A stretch of 40,770 nucleotides of DNA from Clostridiales bacterium (GCA_902363045.1 CABIYX010000013.1:18694-59463); one strand, 5' to 3'. Positions 15,290-23,491 are shown, counted from the first letter of the stretch. Program-made: numbers and translations. The notes: generated from the sequence alone by a model not told the origin.

Positions 15290-16147
15290 ATGGAAGATCT
15301 GGTACATAAAATTCAAAGCATGACGCTGACCCGGACAGATGCAGAGATCGCGGAATATATTTTGGCCCACCTGAGCACCATCGGGTTTCAGACTTCCACC
15401 ACGATGGCAGAGGAGATCGGGGTGAGCGACACCTCGGTGATCCGCTTTATCCGCAAGCTGGGCTTCAAGGGCTATGCGGATTTCCGGAGTGAGATGAATG
15501 CCCGGACTGCCCGCCAGATCGACCGGGCCCAGCCGGATCTGAACCCTGGAGAGAAGTATCTCCGCACACTGGAGCACCTGGGATCCGACAGCCTGATCAG
15601 CGATGTGAGTCAGTACACCCTGAATAATCTGCGGAAAAGCTATGCCCAGCTGGATCAGGGCACGGTGGAACAGGTCGTGGACATTCTCCTGCGCAGCGAC
15701 CGGAAGTATATTGCGGGCTTCCGGGGGACGGCCTGCTGTGCCCAGTATATGGCCAGCAAGCTTCTGTTCCTTGCCCCCCATGTGGTGCCCATCCTCCACG
15801 CAGATGCTTCGGCGGTGGAAAATCTGCTGGACATCACGGACCGGGACTGTCTGTTCCTGTACAGCTTCCCCCGGTATTCAGAGATCGCCCGACCCTTGCT
15901 GGAAATTGCCCGGGAGAGTGGTGCGAAGGTAATCTTGATGACGGACCGCCGAACCAGTCCGCTGGCAAATAAAGCGGATGTGGTGCTCACGGCCCAGGTG
16001 GACGGCTTGGGCTTCACAAACTCCTATGTTGCACCGTTGAGCCTGTCTGAGGTCATTCTCCTGTCTGTGAGCGGGAGAAGGGATGTGACGGACAGCAAGC
16101 GCTTCAACCGGATCGACAGCGTGATGGAGCGGGAAAAGCTGTATTGA
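15290..16147 (+). CDS. MurR/RpiR family transcriptional regulator
   Basis: A 285-residue regulator starting at ATG 15290, 7 nt after GGAGGA. An in-frame ATG at 15251 overlaps the -10 box and is rejected. Residues 1-77 form the RpiR helix-turn-helix domain (AEYILAHLSTIGFQTSTTMA, then GVSDTSVIRFIRKLGFKGYA). Residues about 125-265 form a SIS phosphosugar-binding domain (FRGTACCAQYMASKLLFL and LFLYSFPRYSEIARPLLEIA). RpiR proteins sense sugar phosphates and control sugar or amino-sugar genes, but no sugar gene lies next to it. tsaD follows after 28 nt, so the two are probably cotranscribed. Confidence 0.94.
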   Translation: MEDLVHKIQSMTLTRTDAEIAEYILAHLSTIGFQTSTTMAEEIGVSDTSVIRFIRKLGFKGYADFRSEMNARTARQIDRAQPDLNPGEKYLRTLEHLGSDSLISDVSQYTLNNLRKSYAQLDQGTVEQVVDILLRSDRKYIAGFRGTACCAQYMASKLLFLAPHVVPILHADASAVENLLDITDRDCLFLYSFPRYSEIARPLLEIARESGAKVILMTDRRTSPLANKADVVLTAQVDGLGFTNSYVAPLSLSEVILLSVSGRRDVTDSKRFNRIDSVMEREKLY

Positions 16148-16175
16148 GGAAAAACATTGGAAAGGGGAGCCTTTT

Positions 16176-17186
16176 GTGAACATTCTAGCCATTGAGTCCT
16201 CCTGTGACGAGACTGCCGCCGCTGTGGTGCGGGACGGGAGGACGGTGCTGTCCAACTGTATCGCATCACAGATCGAGATGCACACGATTTACGGCGGCGT
16301 AGTGCCTGAGATCGCCTCCCGGAAGCACGTGGAGGCGGTGACCGGACTGGCCGATCAGGCGGTGGAGCAGGCGGGGCTGACCAAGCGGGAGCTGGACGCC
16401 GTGGCGGTCACCTACGGCCCCGGCCTCATCGGCGCGGTGCTGGTGGGGGTGAATTTTGCCAAGGGGGCAGCCATGGCTCTGGATCTCCCCCTGATCCCGG
16501 TCCACCATGTGCGGGGGCACATTGCCGCCAATTATATCACCCACCCCGACCTGAAGCCGCCCTTCGTCTGTCTGTGCGTCTCCGGCGGGACCACCCTGGT
16601 GGTGGATGTGCGATCCTATACAGAGATGGAGGTGCTGGGCGGTACCCGGGACGATGCGGCGGGGGAGTGCTTTGACAAGGTGGCCCGTGTGCTGGGCATC
16701 GGCTACCCCGGCGGAGGTCCCATGGACCGCCTCGCGGACGGCGGGGACGACAGCCGCTATGAACTGCCCCGGGCCCATGTGTCGGGCCATGAGCTGGATA
16801 TGTCCTTCTCGGGGCTCAAAACTGCCAGCCTGAATCTGATCCATAATGCTGAGCAGAAAGGGGAAAAGCTGGATCTGCGGGACTTTGCGGCCAGCTTCGG
16901 CCGGGCGGTGAGCGAGTCTCTGGTGCCCCGGGTGATGGCGGCGGCCCGGGCAAAGGGCTATGGCCAGGTGGCGGTGGCCGGAGGCGTGGCCGCCAACCGG
17001 CGGATCAGGGCGGATCTCCAGGCGGCCTGCGCCCGGAGCGGGGACCGGCTGTACCTCCCGGAGCTGAAGTACTGCGGGGACAATGCCGCCATGATCGGCT
17101 GTCAGGGCTTTTATGAGTACCAGGCGGGCCACACCGCCGGAATGGAGCTGAACGCCTACGCCAACCGGGACATCTCCCTGGGATAG
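16176..17186 (+). CDS. tsaD: tRNA N6-adenosine threonylcarbamoyltransferase TsaD
   Basis: A 336-residue protein that transfers threonylcarbamoyl from TC-AMP to A37 of ANN-decoding tRNAs, together with TsaB and TsaE (not in this window). It starts at GTG 16176 after AAAGGGGAG. Signature features are NILAIESSCDETAAAVV at the N-terminus, the metal-binding HxxxH in HHVRGHIAAN (H111 and H115), VSGGTT, GYPGGGPMDRLA, SFSGLKTA and the ASFGRAV and GGVAANRRIR segments. The length is typical. It sits downstream of the RpiR gene and ends before a hairpin. Confidence 0.98.
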   Translation: MNILAIESSCDETAAAVVRDGRTVLSNCIASQIEMHTIYGGVVPEIASRKHVEAVTGLADQAVEQAGLTKRELDAVAVTYGPGLIGAVLVGVNFAKGAAMALDLPLIPVHHVRGHIAANYITHPDLKPPFVCLCVSGGTTLVVDVRSYTEMEVLGGTRDDAAGECFDKVARVLGIGYPGGGPMDRLADGGDDSRYELPRAHVSGHELDMSFSGLKTASLNLIHNAEQKGEKLDLRDFAASFGRAVSESLVPRVMAAARAKGYGQVAVAGGVAANRRIRADLQAACARSGDRLYLPELKYCGDNAAMIGCQGFYEYQAGHTAGMELNAYANRDISLG

Positions 17187-17223
17187 CTTTGTGAACATAT
17201 CAGGAATGAGGACGAAACTGTGG

Positions 17224-17264
17224 GGTCCCGAAGGCGTATGTCTTTCGGGGCCTTGTTTCATTTT
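17224..17264 (+). terminator. Terminator after tsaD
   Basis: GG-CCCGAA pairs with TTCGGG-CC, followed by TTGTTTCATTTT. Confidence 0.75.
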
Positions 17265-17280
17265 GGGGGAGCGCAGGCGT

Positions 17281-17516
17281 GTCATCTGGAAATAAAAATG
17301 CGTTATGTAATTCTACAAAATGGATTGAAATATAGAAATGTCGAATCATGTGGAATTAAAGTGGGAAAATAAAGATTTATCTCCATATTTACAAGGGTAT
17401 ATGTGGAAAAACAGGTGGAAAGTGTGCATAACTTTTTGTACTGCTAAGAAATAAAATAAGATTATGTAAATAGGAAGGAGGGGAGACGGGTGCGCTGAGG
17501 AAATTTGAAAATGGGG
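17281..17516. other. AT-rich gap upstream of the infC promoter
   Basis: About 235 bp, much more AT-rich than the rest of the window. I find no gene, tRNA or clear hairpin here. It may act as an upstream element for the strong infC promoter. Confidence 0.5.
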
Positions 17517-17545
17517 TTGACAGTAGGGATTGACTGTGGTAAAAT
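17517..17545 (+). promoter_or_regulatory. Promoter of infC-rpmI-rplT
   Basis: TTGACA (17517-17522), 17-bp spacer, TAAAAT (17540-17545): near consensus. The leader to infC is about 155 nt. Confidence 0.85.
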
Positions 17546-17551
17546 GCTCAA

Positions 17552-17708
17552 GAACAAGAAAGCAGGAACGGTGCCCCGTCCTCACCCCAGGCCAGAGCCA
17601 AAGGGTCAACAATGTGCGATCTTCGCCGGAATATCCGGCGCGGTTTTGTTGTGACGCGGGTGCCATTCAGGCAGACGCGTTTTATTTTTTGTTTGGAGGT
17701 GCTTTCCC
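17552..17708 (+). promoter_or_regulatory. infC leader with attenuator hairpin (L20-leader type)
   Basis: The leader contains a stem CGCCGGA-ATA-TCCGGCG (17624-17640) followed by CGGTTTTGTT, resembling an intrinsic terminator. In Bacillus the infC-rpmI-rplT leader is controlled by L20 binding and premature termination. Position and hairpin fit this; I cannot confirm the L20-binding fold by eye. Confidence 0.6.
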
Positions 17709-18239
17709 ATCGCTAACACAGGTCATCAAACAAACGAAGAGATCCGGGATAAGGAGATCCGCCTGATCTCTGAGAGCGGCGAACAGCTGGGTATCATGTC
17801 CTCTCAGGAGGCCCTGCGCCTGGCGGAGGAACGGAATCTGGATCTGGTGAAGATCTCTCCCAACGCTGTGCCCCCGGTATGCAAGCTGATGGATTACGGC
17901 AAGTACCGCTTCGAGCAGACCAAGCGCGAGAAGGAAGCACGCAAGAACCAGCGCGTGGTGGAGGTCAAGGAGATCCGGATGTCCCCCAGCATTGACGTCA
18001 ACGACTTCAATGTGAAGCTGCGCAACGCGCAGAAGTTCCTGGCGGACGGCAACCGGTGCAAGATCACGGTCCGGTTCCGCGGCCGTGAGATGGCGCACAC
18101 CAACATCGGCCAGGATCTGCTGCTGAAGTTTGCCGAATCCTGCGGCGAGACCGCCGTGATGGATAAAAGTCCGAAGCTGGAGGGGCGTCATATGTCCATT
18201 TTCCTGTCGCCCAAGCCTGCGAAGGATACCAAAAAGTAA
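17709..18239 (+). CDS. infC: Translation initiation factor IF-3 with AUC start
   Basis: A 176-residue IF-3, which keeps ribosomal subunits apart and checks start codons. The N-domain residues NEEIRDKEIRLISESGEQLG, required in every IF-3, lie upstream of the first ATG (17796). In that frame there is no ATG, GTG or TTG upstream, but an ATC at 17709 stands 8 nt after GGAGGT. I therefore call ATC as the start, as for the AUU start of E. coli infC, where IF-3 represses its own weak-start mRNA. Starting at 17796 would remove about 29 essential residues. The C-domain (KEIRMSPSIDVNDFNVKLRN, then KITVRFRGREM) is complete. rpmI follows after 21 nt. Confidence 0.95.
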   Translation: MANTGHQTNEEIRDKEIRLISESGEQLGIMSSQEALRLAEERNLDLVKISPNAVPPVCKLMDYGKYRFEQTKREKEARKNQRVVEVKEIRMSPSIDVNDFNVKLRNAQKFLADGNRCKITVRFRGREMAHTNIGQDLLLKFAESCGETAVMDKSPKLEGRHMSIFLSPKPAKDTKK

Positions 18240-18260
18240 GTCGAAAAGGAGTTTTCTGTT

Positions 18261-18464
18261 ATGCCGAAGATCAAGACCCACAGCGGCGCGAAGAAGCGTT
18301 TCGCTCTCACGAAGAACGGCAAGGTCAAGCGCGCCCACGCCGGTAAGCGTCACCTGCTGAACGGCCACGGCAAGACCACCAAGCTGAAGAGAGGCCTCCG
18401 CAAGGGCGGCTACGCGGATAAGACCAACGAGGCTGCCATCAAGCGCATGATCCTGTACAAGTAA
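18261..18464 (+). CDS. rpmI: 50S ribosomal protein L35
   Basis: A 67-residue, very basic ribosomal protein of the large subunit. AAAAGGAG precedes the ATG. The N-terminus [20 protein letters not shown] and the run [11 protein letters not shown] are diagnostic of L35, and length is typical (64-67). It is the middle gene of the conserved infC-rpmI-rplT operon. Confidence 0.98.
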   Translation: MPKIKTHSGAKKRFALTKNGKVKRAHAGKRHLLNGHGKTTKLKRGLRKGGYADKTNEAAIKRMILYK

Positions 18465-18485
18465 GAGAGAAGGAGGCAGAGTACA

Positions 18486-18842
18486 ATGGCAAGAGTGAAG
18501 GGCGCGATGATGACGCGCAAGAGAAGAAATAAGATCCTCAAGATGGCGAAGGGCTACTGGGGTTCCAAGTCCAAGCACTTCAAGATGGCCAACCAGGCCG
18601 TGATGAAGTCTGGCGTGTACGCTTACACCGGCCGCAAGCTGAAGAAGCGCGACTTCCGTCAGCTGTGGATCACCCGGATCAACGCCGCCTGCAAGATGAA
18701 CGGGATGAACTACTCCACCTTTATGAACGGCCTGAAGAAGGCTGGCATCGTGATCAACCGCAAGATGCTGGCTGAGCTGGCTGTGAGCGACAAGGCTGCG
18801 TTCACCCAGCTGACCGAGACCGCCAAGAAGGCCCTGGCCTGA
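18486..18842 (+). CDS. rplT: 50S ribosomal protein L20
   Basis: A 118-residue protein that binds 23S rRNA early in assembly and, in Bacillus and E. coli, represses its own operon. AAGGAGG precedes the ATG. Diagnostic stretches are [40 protein letters not shown] and [20 protein letters not shown]. It closes the operon and is followed by a strong terminator. Confidence 0.98.
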   Translation: MARVKGAMMTRKRRNKILKMAKGYWGSKSKHFKMANQAVMKSGVYAYTGRKLKKRDFRQLWITRINAACKMNGMNYSTFMNGLKKAGIVINRKMLAELAVSDKAAFTQLTETAKKALA

Positions 18843-18867
18843 TTTTGCGGCGGAAATAAACTCACAT

Positions 18868-18902
18868 AAAAAAGACCCGGAGGAGCGATCCTCCGGGTCT
18901 TT
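18868..18902 (+). terminator. Terminator of infC-rpmI-rplT
   Basis: AAAGACCCGGAGGA pairs with TCCTCCGGGTCTTT around GCGA; A-rich before and T-rich after, so it may work both ways. Confidence 0.92.
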
Positions 18903-19031
18903 GTCTGTTCAAAGAGTCCGGCAGTCCAGGCTGGGCTTTTTTATATGTGAGAGAAAAGCTTTGAAGAGAGACGGGATGCGGAGACGGGGAAGGCAGAGCA
19001 GAAAGTTGTGGGAGGGTCCGGAGCGATGACA

Positions 19032-19070
19032 GAGCCAGCCGCGGGATCGGTTGGATCCTGCGGCTGGCTC
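19032..19070 (-). terminator. Hairpin ending the first YtrA-type ABC operon
   Basis: GAGCCAGCCGC and GGATC pair with GATCC-type and GCGGCTGGCTC arms. It lies 19 bp beyond the last stop of the operon. The T-tract is weak. Confidence 0.65.
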
Positions 19071-19088
19071 GTTCTGCGAGGCCCTTTG

Positions 19089-19367
19089 TCATTGTGCGCC
19101 GGAGTCCGGTGGAGAAGCGGGGGGATCCTGGGGGGGAGACGTTCGCTCGCCCAGGGAGATCAACAGGGTGATGGGGAGGGCACTTCCCAAAAGGATGACC
19201 CACAGGGCACGGAGGAAGTCCTGACCCACAAACATCCAGGCCACCGCCGCCCCATAGAGCAGGGGGATGATGCACCCCATGTACCAGCCGGGGGCGCCCC
19301 TCCGGCTGACCCACGCCTGGAGCACCACGGCGGCCAGGGCGATGAAAAGTACAGACCAGGAATTCAC
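19089..19367 (-). CDS. Small membrane protein, last gene of the YtrA-type operon
   Basis: A 92-residue protein starting at GTG 19367, 9 nt after AAAGGAG and 30 nt beyond the permease stop. Three hydrophobic stretches are visible (about 4-20, 28-46 and 50-72), followed by a hydrophilic Pro/Ser-rich tail (TSPPQDPPASPPDSG). I recognise no family. Position suggests an accessory subunit of the ABC transporter or a passenger gene. Confidence 0.75.
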   Translation of the reverse strand: MNSWSVLFIALAAVVLQAWVSRRGAPGWYMGCIIPLLYGAAVAWMFVGQDFLRALWVILLGSALPITLLISLGERTSPPQDPPASPPDSGAQ

Positions 19368-19396
19368 GGCGGTACGCTCCTTTCAGTGGCGGAGGA

Positions 19397-20176
19397 TCAC
19401 TCCAGATTCAGCTTGTGCGTTAAGATCCAGCTGGTGAGCAAGAACATGATGGCGGTGGGGATGAGCAGCAGGACAATGCCCATCCAGAAGTCCGCGTGAT
19501 CGCTCAGATCCATCCCATAGAGCCAATTCAGCGCGTTCATGTTGTGCAGCGAGCTGGTAATGATGCTGTCCAGGATATTTAGGCCGAAAAATGCCGCTAC
19601 ACTCATCAGGATCCGGCGCTTGGAGAACAGATGGCCGATGGCCATGGCCAGATAGAGGGTCATAAATATGGCGGCGCACATGACCAGCAGCAGAAGGAAA
19701 AACTCCAGGAAGTAGAGAATGATGTCGGGCTGTTGTGCAAGGTTGTGAAAGACCGCCTGCCACACCTGGGTGTCGAAGAGCTCATCCCAGTCCAGGGGCA
19801 TCATCAGAAACATAGCCAGGATACCCACAATGCCGTTGACCACTGTGGTGGCCAGAGCACAGATCAGCTTGGACAGAACCAGCTGCCAGGAGTGGACGGG
19901 CAGGGTGTGCATCAGATAGCCTTCGTCACCCAGCAGCCCTTTATAAAATCGAGTAAGTACGAACACGGCGGATAGGATGACCATAGTAAAGCACACGCCG
20001 CCAAATAGTCCCATAGAGGCTACGCCCATCCACTCGCCAAAGACACTGCCTCCAGGGTTATGGATGCCGAACACGGTGAACCGGTTGATAAAGGCCAGGA
20101 CCAGAGCCGCCGGCCAGATCACGGAGAACTGCTTCCACATGGAGCGGAAGTCATATTTTAACAGCTTTCCAAGCAT
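19397..20176 (-). CDS. ABC-2 type transporter permease
   Basis: A 259-residue membrane protein starting MLGKLLKYDFRSMWKQF, the cytoplasmic amphipathic start typical of ABC-2 permeases. About six helices are visible near residues 20-40, 55-80, 100-125, 150-180, 190-210 and 230-255. Its ATG shares one base with the stop of the ATPase gene (TGATG), so they are translationally coupled. With the ATPase it forms a half-size exporter or lipid/antibiotic-sensing ABC of the YtrBCD type; substrate unknown. Confidence 0.9.
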   Translation of the reverse strand: MLGKLLKYDFRSMWKQFSVIWPAALVLAFINRFTVFGIHNPGGSVFGEWMGVASMGLFGGVCFTMVILSAVFVLTRFYKGLLGDEGYLMHTLPVHSWQLVLSKLICALATTVVNGIVGILAMFLMMPLDWDELFDTQVWQAVFHNLAQQPDIILYFLEFFLLLLVMCAAIFMTLYLAMAIGHLFSKRRILMSVAAFFGLNILDSIITSSLHNMNALNWLYGMDLSDHADFWMGIVLLLIPTAIMFLLTSWILTHKLNLE

Positions 20177-20901
20177 CAGAACTCGCCTCCTTCCATGGGC
20201 ACGGCGCGGAAAATCTCGCGGAACAGGGCGTCCACGCTCTTGCCCCGCTCCTCCCGGATGCGGTCCACAGACTCATGGAGCATGAGTGCCCCATCCTTGA
20301 GCAGGATCACCTCGTCCAGGACCTTTTCAATGTCCGCAATCAGGTGGGTGGAGATGAGTACGGTGCCCTCCTCGTTATAGTTGGTCAGAATGGTGCGGAG
20401 GATAAAATCCCGGGCCGCCGGGTCCACCCCGGCAATGGGCTCATCCAGCAGGTACAGCTGGGCCTTCCGGGCCATGACCAGTACCAGCTGTACCTTCTCC
20501 TTGGTGCCCTTGGACATGGACTTCAGCCGGTCCTTCGGCTCTACCCCCAGACTCTTGCACATAGCCAGGGCCTTGGGATAGTCGAAATCCCGGTAAAAGT
20601 CCCGGAACAGATCAAACAGATCCACCGCCCGCATCCAGCTGGCGAAGTACATCCGGTCAGGCAGATAGCTCACCAGAGCCTTAGTCTCAGGCCCTACGGG
20701 CAGTCCTGCAACAGCAAGGCGCCCGGCGGTGGGCTGGAGCAGCCCGCATAGCAGCTTAATCAGGGTGGTCTTTCCGCTGCCGTTGGGACCCAGCAGGCCC
20801 ACGATCCGGCCCCGGCCCACCTCTAAATCGATGCCGGTCAGGGCCGACTTGTGTCCGTAGGACTTGGCCAGACCCTGGCAGACGATCAGATTGTCACTCA
20901 T
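20176..20901 (-). CDS. ABC transporter ATP-binding protein (YtrB type)
   Basis: A 241-residue ATPase. Walker A is GPNGSGKTT (about 37-45), the signature region reads SMSKGTKEKVQL in place of LSGGQ, a variant usual in this exporter subgroup, Walker B is LYLLDEPIAGVDP and the H-loop is in STHLI. The ATG overlaps the regulator's stop (ATGA), and its own stop overlaps the permease start, so all three genes are coupled. Confidence 0.95.
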   Translation of the reverse strand: MSDNLIVCQGLAKSYGHKSALTGIDLEVGRGRIVGLLGPNGSGKTTLIKLLCGLLQPTAGRLAVAGLPVGPETKALVSYLPDRMYFASWMRAVDLFDLFRDFYRDFDYPKALAMCKSLGVEPKDRLKSMSKGTKEKVQLVLVMARKAQLYLLDEPIAGVDPAARDFILRTILTNYNEEGTVLISTHLIADIEKVLDEVILLKDGALMLHESVDRIREERGKSVDALFREIFRAVPMEGGEF

Positions 20902-21257
20902 AGATGCTCCTCCTTCAAAAGCTCCGCGGCCTCGGTCCGGGAATAGCCCAGCTCGGCCATAGCGTCATAGTACTGTTCGATGAGGACCCTGGCCTGGGCC
21001 TGCCGGACGGAGTCCAGCACAGAGGTGTCCTCCGTCACCAGCCGGCCGGCGGTCCGGTCGGCGAAGGCCAGGCCGTCCTGCTCCAGCTGGGCCAGGGCCC
21101 GCTGCATGGTGTTGGGGTTGACTCCCGCCTGGGCGGCCAGCTCCCGCACCGGGGGCAGGCGGCTCCCGGGGGGATAGGTCCCGGTGATGATCCGCCGGGT
21201 GAGCTGCTCCGTCAGCTGGAGCCAGATGGGCCGGTCGTCGGTGAACCTCCAGTCCAT
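20898..21257 (-). CDS. YtrA-family GntR transcriptional regulator
   Basis: A 119-residue regulator starting at ATG 21257 after AAGGAGG. Residues 1-70 form a GntR winged helix (PIWLQLTEQLTRRIITGTYP, then RLPPVRELAAQAGVNPNTMQ and RALAQLEQDGL). The short C-terminal tail of about 45 residues is the YtrA type, with two helices for dimerisation and no ligand domain. YtrA members repress their own ABC operon, in B. subtilis induced by cell-wall antibiotics. A 32-bp inverted repeat over its promoter is the likely operator. Confidence 0.95.
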   Translation of the reverse strand: MDWRFTDDRPIWLQLTEQLTRRIITGTYPPGSRLPPVRELAAQAGVNPNTMQRALAQLEQDGLAFADRTAGRLVTEDTSVLDSVRQAQARVLIEQYYDAMAELGYSRTEAAELLKEEHL

Positions 21258-21280
21258 AGACGTGCCTCCTTATCTGTGTC

Positions 21281-21312
21281 ATTGTATTAGTTACTTAGTA
21301 CAACAATACAAT
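21281..21312. promoter_or_regulatory. Operator of the first YtrA-type regulator
   Basis: ATTGTATT (21281-21288) and AATACAAT (21305-21312) are exact inverted repeats 16 bp apart, overlapping the -10 box. Distant half sites of this kind suit YtrA-type regulators. Confidence 0.6.
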
Positions 21313-21336
21313 AACGGAAACGGGGGAGATTGTCAA
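21308..21336 (-). promoter_or_regulatory. Promoter of the first YtrA-type operon
   Basis: TTGACA (21336-21331), 17-bp spacer, TATTGT (21313-21308) on the minus strand. Confidence 0.75.
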
Positions 21337-21393
21337 GTCCCTTGGCAAGAAAATTTCTGTGCAGGAAAAACTGTAAATAAACTGTGAACCCCC

Positions 21394-21421
21394 TTGAATT
21401 TTTCTGCAAAGAGCGCTATCA
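21394..21421 (+). promoter_or_regulatory. Promoter of htpG
   Basis: TTGAAT (21394-21399), 16-bp spacer, TATCAT (21416-21421); the -10 box lies inside the CIRCE-containing repeat, so a bound repressor would block it. Confidence 0.65.
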
Positions 21422-21459
21422 TTAGCACTTGAAGAGCGTAAGTGCTAATGATAGCGCTC
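21411..21459. promoter_or_regulatory. CIRCE element within a 20-bp-arm inverted repeat
   Basis: TTAGCACTT-N9-AAGTGCTAA (21422-21448) matches CIRCE (TTAGCACTC-N9-GAGTGCTAA), the HrcA operator, with one symmetric change per arm. The symmetry continues outward without a mismatch: the arm GAGCGCTATCATTAGCACTT (21411-21430) is exactly reverse-complementary to 21440-21459. Confidence 0.92.
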
Positions 21460-21506
21460 CGATTTGTTGATTTATTAGATTTCTATACATGGAGGAATTG
21501 AATACT

Positions 21507-23420
21507 ATGGCAAAGAAACAGTTTAAGGCGGAGTCCAAGCGGCTGCTGGACCTGATGATCAACTCGATCTATACCCACAAGGAGATCTTTCTCCGAGAGC
21601 TGATCTCCAACGCCAGTGACGCGGAGGACAAGCTGGCCTATCAGGCCCTCACCGACGATCAGGTGCCGGTGGACCGGAAGGACCTGAAGATCACCATCGT
21701 GCCCGATAAAGAGATGCGCACCCTGACCGTGTCCGACAACGGCGTGGGCATGACCAGGGAGGAGCTGGAAAACAACCTGGGCACCATCGCAAAGAGCGGC
21801 TCCTTCCAGTTCAAGCAGGACCTGGCCAAGGAGGAGAAGGGGGAGGACATCGATGTCATCGGCCAGTTCGGCGTGGGCTTCTACTCCGCCTTTATGGTGG
21901 CCGACCATGTGACGGTGGTGTCCCGGGCCTATGGCAGCGATGAGGCCTGGATGTGGCAGTCGGACGGGGCGGACGGCTATACGGTCACCCAGTGTGAGAA
22001 GGACGCCCCCGGCAGCGACGTCATCATGCACTTCAAGGCCAACGCGGATGAGGAGGACTACGACCAGTACCTGGAGACCTATAAGCTTCAGGAGCTGATC
22101 AAAAAGTACTCCGATTACATCCGCTATCCCATCGTGATGGAGGTGGAGGACTACCGCCAGAAGGAGAAGCCCGCCGACGCGGGGGACGACTACAAGCCCG
22201 AGTGGGAGACGGTGAAGGAGTGGAAGACCATCAACTCCATGGTCCCCCTGTGGCAGCGGCAGAAGTCCAAGGTGACCGCCGAGGAGTACAACGCCTTCTA
22301 TAAGGAGAAGTTCATGGACTGGCAGGACCCCCTGGCGGTGGTCCACACCAGCGCCGAGGGCGCGGTGACCTATAAGGCCATGCTGTATATCCCCCAGAAG
22401 GCGCCCTATGACTTCTATACCCGGGAGTACCAGAAGGGCCTGCAGCTCTACTCCTCCGGTGTGCTCATCATGGACAAGTGCGCCGATCTGCTCCCCGACT
22501 ACTTCCGCTTTGTCAAGGGTGTGGTGGATTCCCCCGACTTCTCGCTGAACATCAGCCGTGAGGTCCTCCAGCACGACCGGCAGCTGAAAGTGATCGCCTC
22601 CGCCCTGGAGAAGAAGATCAAGGGCGAGCTGGTCAAGCTGCAAAAGGAGGATCCGGAGAAGTACGAGCAGTTCTGGACCGCCTTCGGCAGCCAGATCAAG
22701 TACGGCGTGGTGGCGGACTACGGCGCCCACAAGGACAATCTGAAGGATCTGCTGCTGTTCTGGTCCTCCAAGGAGGGGAAGAACACCACGCTGAAGGCCT
22801 ATCAGGACCGGATGGCGGAGGAGCAGCCCTACTACTATTACGCCTGCGGCGAGAGCGTGGACAAGATCGCCAAGCTGCCTCAGGTGGAGCGCATCCTGGA
22901 CAAGGGGTATGAGATCCTTTACTGCACCGAGGATGTGGACGACTTTGTGATGCAGGCCCTGGGTGAGATCGACGGCAAGAAGTTCAAGTCCGCCACCGCC
23001 GAGGACGCCCTCCCCCAGACGGAGGAGGAGAAGAAGGCGGCTGAGGAGAAGGCCGAGGAGGGCAAGCCTGTCCTGGAGGCCGTGAAGGCCGCCCTGGGCG
23101 ATCAGGTCAAGGAGGTCCGCCTGTCCAAGATCCTGAAGTCCGGCGCCTGCTGCCTGTCCGCCGACGGCCCGGTCTCCCTGGAGATGGAGCGCTATATGCG
23201 GAAGATGGAGGGCGGCGAGCACATGAAGGCCGAGCGCGTGCTGGAGCTCAACGCCGACTCCACCCCCTACGCTGCCCTGAAGAGAGCGGTGGACGCCGGG
23301 GATCAGGCCACTGTGGAGAAGTACGCCAAGCTGCTCTACGGTCAGGCCCTGCTGCTGGCCGACCTGCCGCTGGAGGATCCGGCGGAGTACGCCCAGCTGG
23401 TGTGCTCCCTGATGGCATAA
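21507..23420 (+). CDS. htpG: Hsp90 chaperone HtpG
   Basis: A 637-residue Hsp90 homologue, an ATP-driven dimeric chaperone of the cytoplasm. The start is ATG 21507 (MAKKQFKAESKRLLDLM), 10 nt after GGAGGA; the upstream ATG 21489 would put that site inside the gene. The GHKL ATPase motifs are present: LRELISNASDA (about 30-40, with the Mg-binding Asn), DNGVGMT (about 77-83) and GQFGVGFYSAF (about 119-129). The middle domain has the catalytic loop NISREVLQ. A Lys/Glu-rich stretch (EEEKKAAEEKAEE) near 510-525 precedes the C-terminal dimerisation domain. CIRCE control is usual for groEL and dnaK and less common for htpG. Confidence 0.97.
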   Translation: MAKKQFKAESKRLLDLMINSIYTHKEIFLRELISNASDAEDKLAYQALTDDQVPVDRKDLKITIVPDKEMRTLTVSDNGVGMTREELENNLGTIAKSGSFQFKQDLAKEEKGEDIDVIGQFGVGFYSAFMVADHVTVVSRAYGSDEAWMWQSDGADGYTVTQCEKDAPGSDVIMHFKANADEEDYDQYLETYKLQELIKKYSDYIRYPIVMEVEDYRQKEKPADAGDDYKPEWETVKEWKTINSMVPLWQRQKSKVTAEEYNAFYKEKFMDWQDPLAVVHTSAEGAVTYKAMLYIPQKAPYDFYTREYQKGLQLYSSGVLIMDKCADLLPDYFRFVKGVVDSPDFSLNISREVLQHDRQLKVIASALEKKIKGELVKLQKEDPEKYEQFWTAFGSQIKYGVVADYGAHKDNLKDLLLFWSSKEGKNTTLKAYQDRMAEEQPYYYYACGESVDKIAKLPQVERILDKGYEILYCTEDVDDFVMQALGEIDGKKFKSATAEDALPQTEEEKKAAEEKAEEGKPVLEAVKAALGDQVKEVRLSKILKSGACCLSADGPVSLEMERYMRKMEGGEHMKAERVLELNADSTPYAALKRAVDAGDQATVEKYAKLLYGQALLLADLPLEDPAEYAQLVCSLMA

Positions 23421-23444
23421 GGAAATCGCTGAAATGTACAGAAT

Positions 23445-23480
23445 GGCCCGCGCACTGTTGAAGTGCGCGGGCCGTTTTCT
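23445..23480 (+). terminator. Terminator after htpG
   Basis: GGCCCGCGCACT pairs with AGTGCGCGGGCC, followed by GTTTTCT. Confidence 0.95.
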
Positions 23481-23491
23481 ATATCATAGGG

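Noticed and set aside
17796..18239. infC starting at the first ATG
   Set aside because: It would delete about 29 residues of the conserved IF-3 N-domain.
18862..19314. 150-codon minus-strand frame
   Set aside because: It runs through the rplT terminator and overlaps the better-supported 92-residue membrane protein in another frame.
21483..23222. 579-codon frame antisense to htpG
   Set aside because: Leu/His/Gly-rich antisense shadow; htpG has all Hsp90 motifs.
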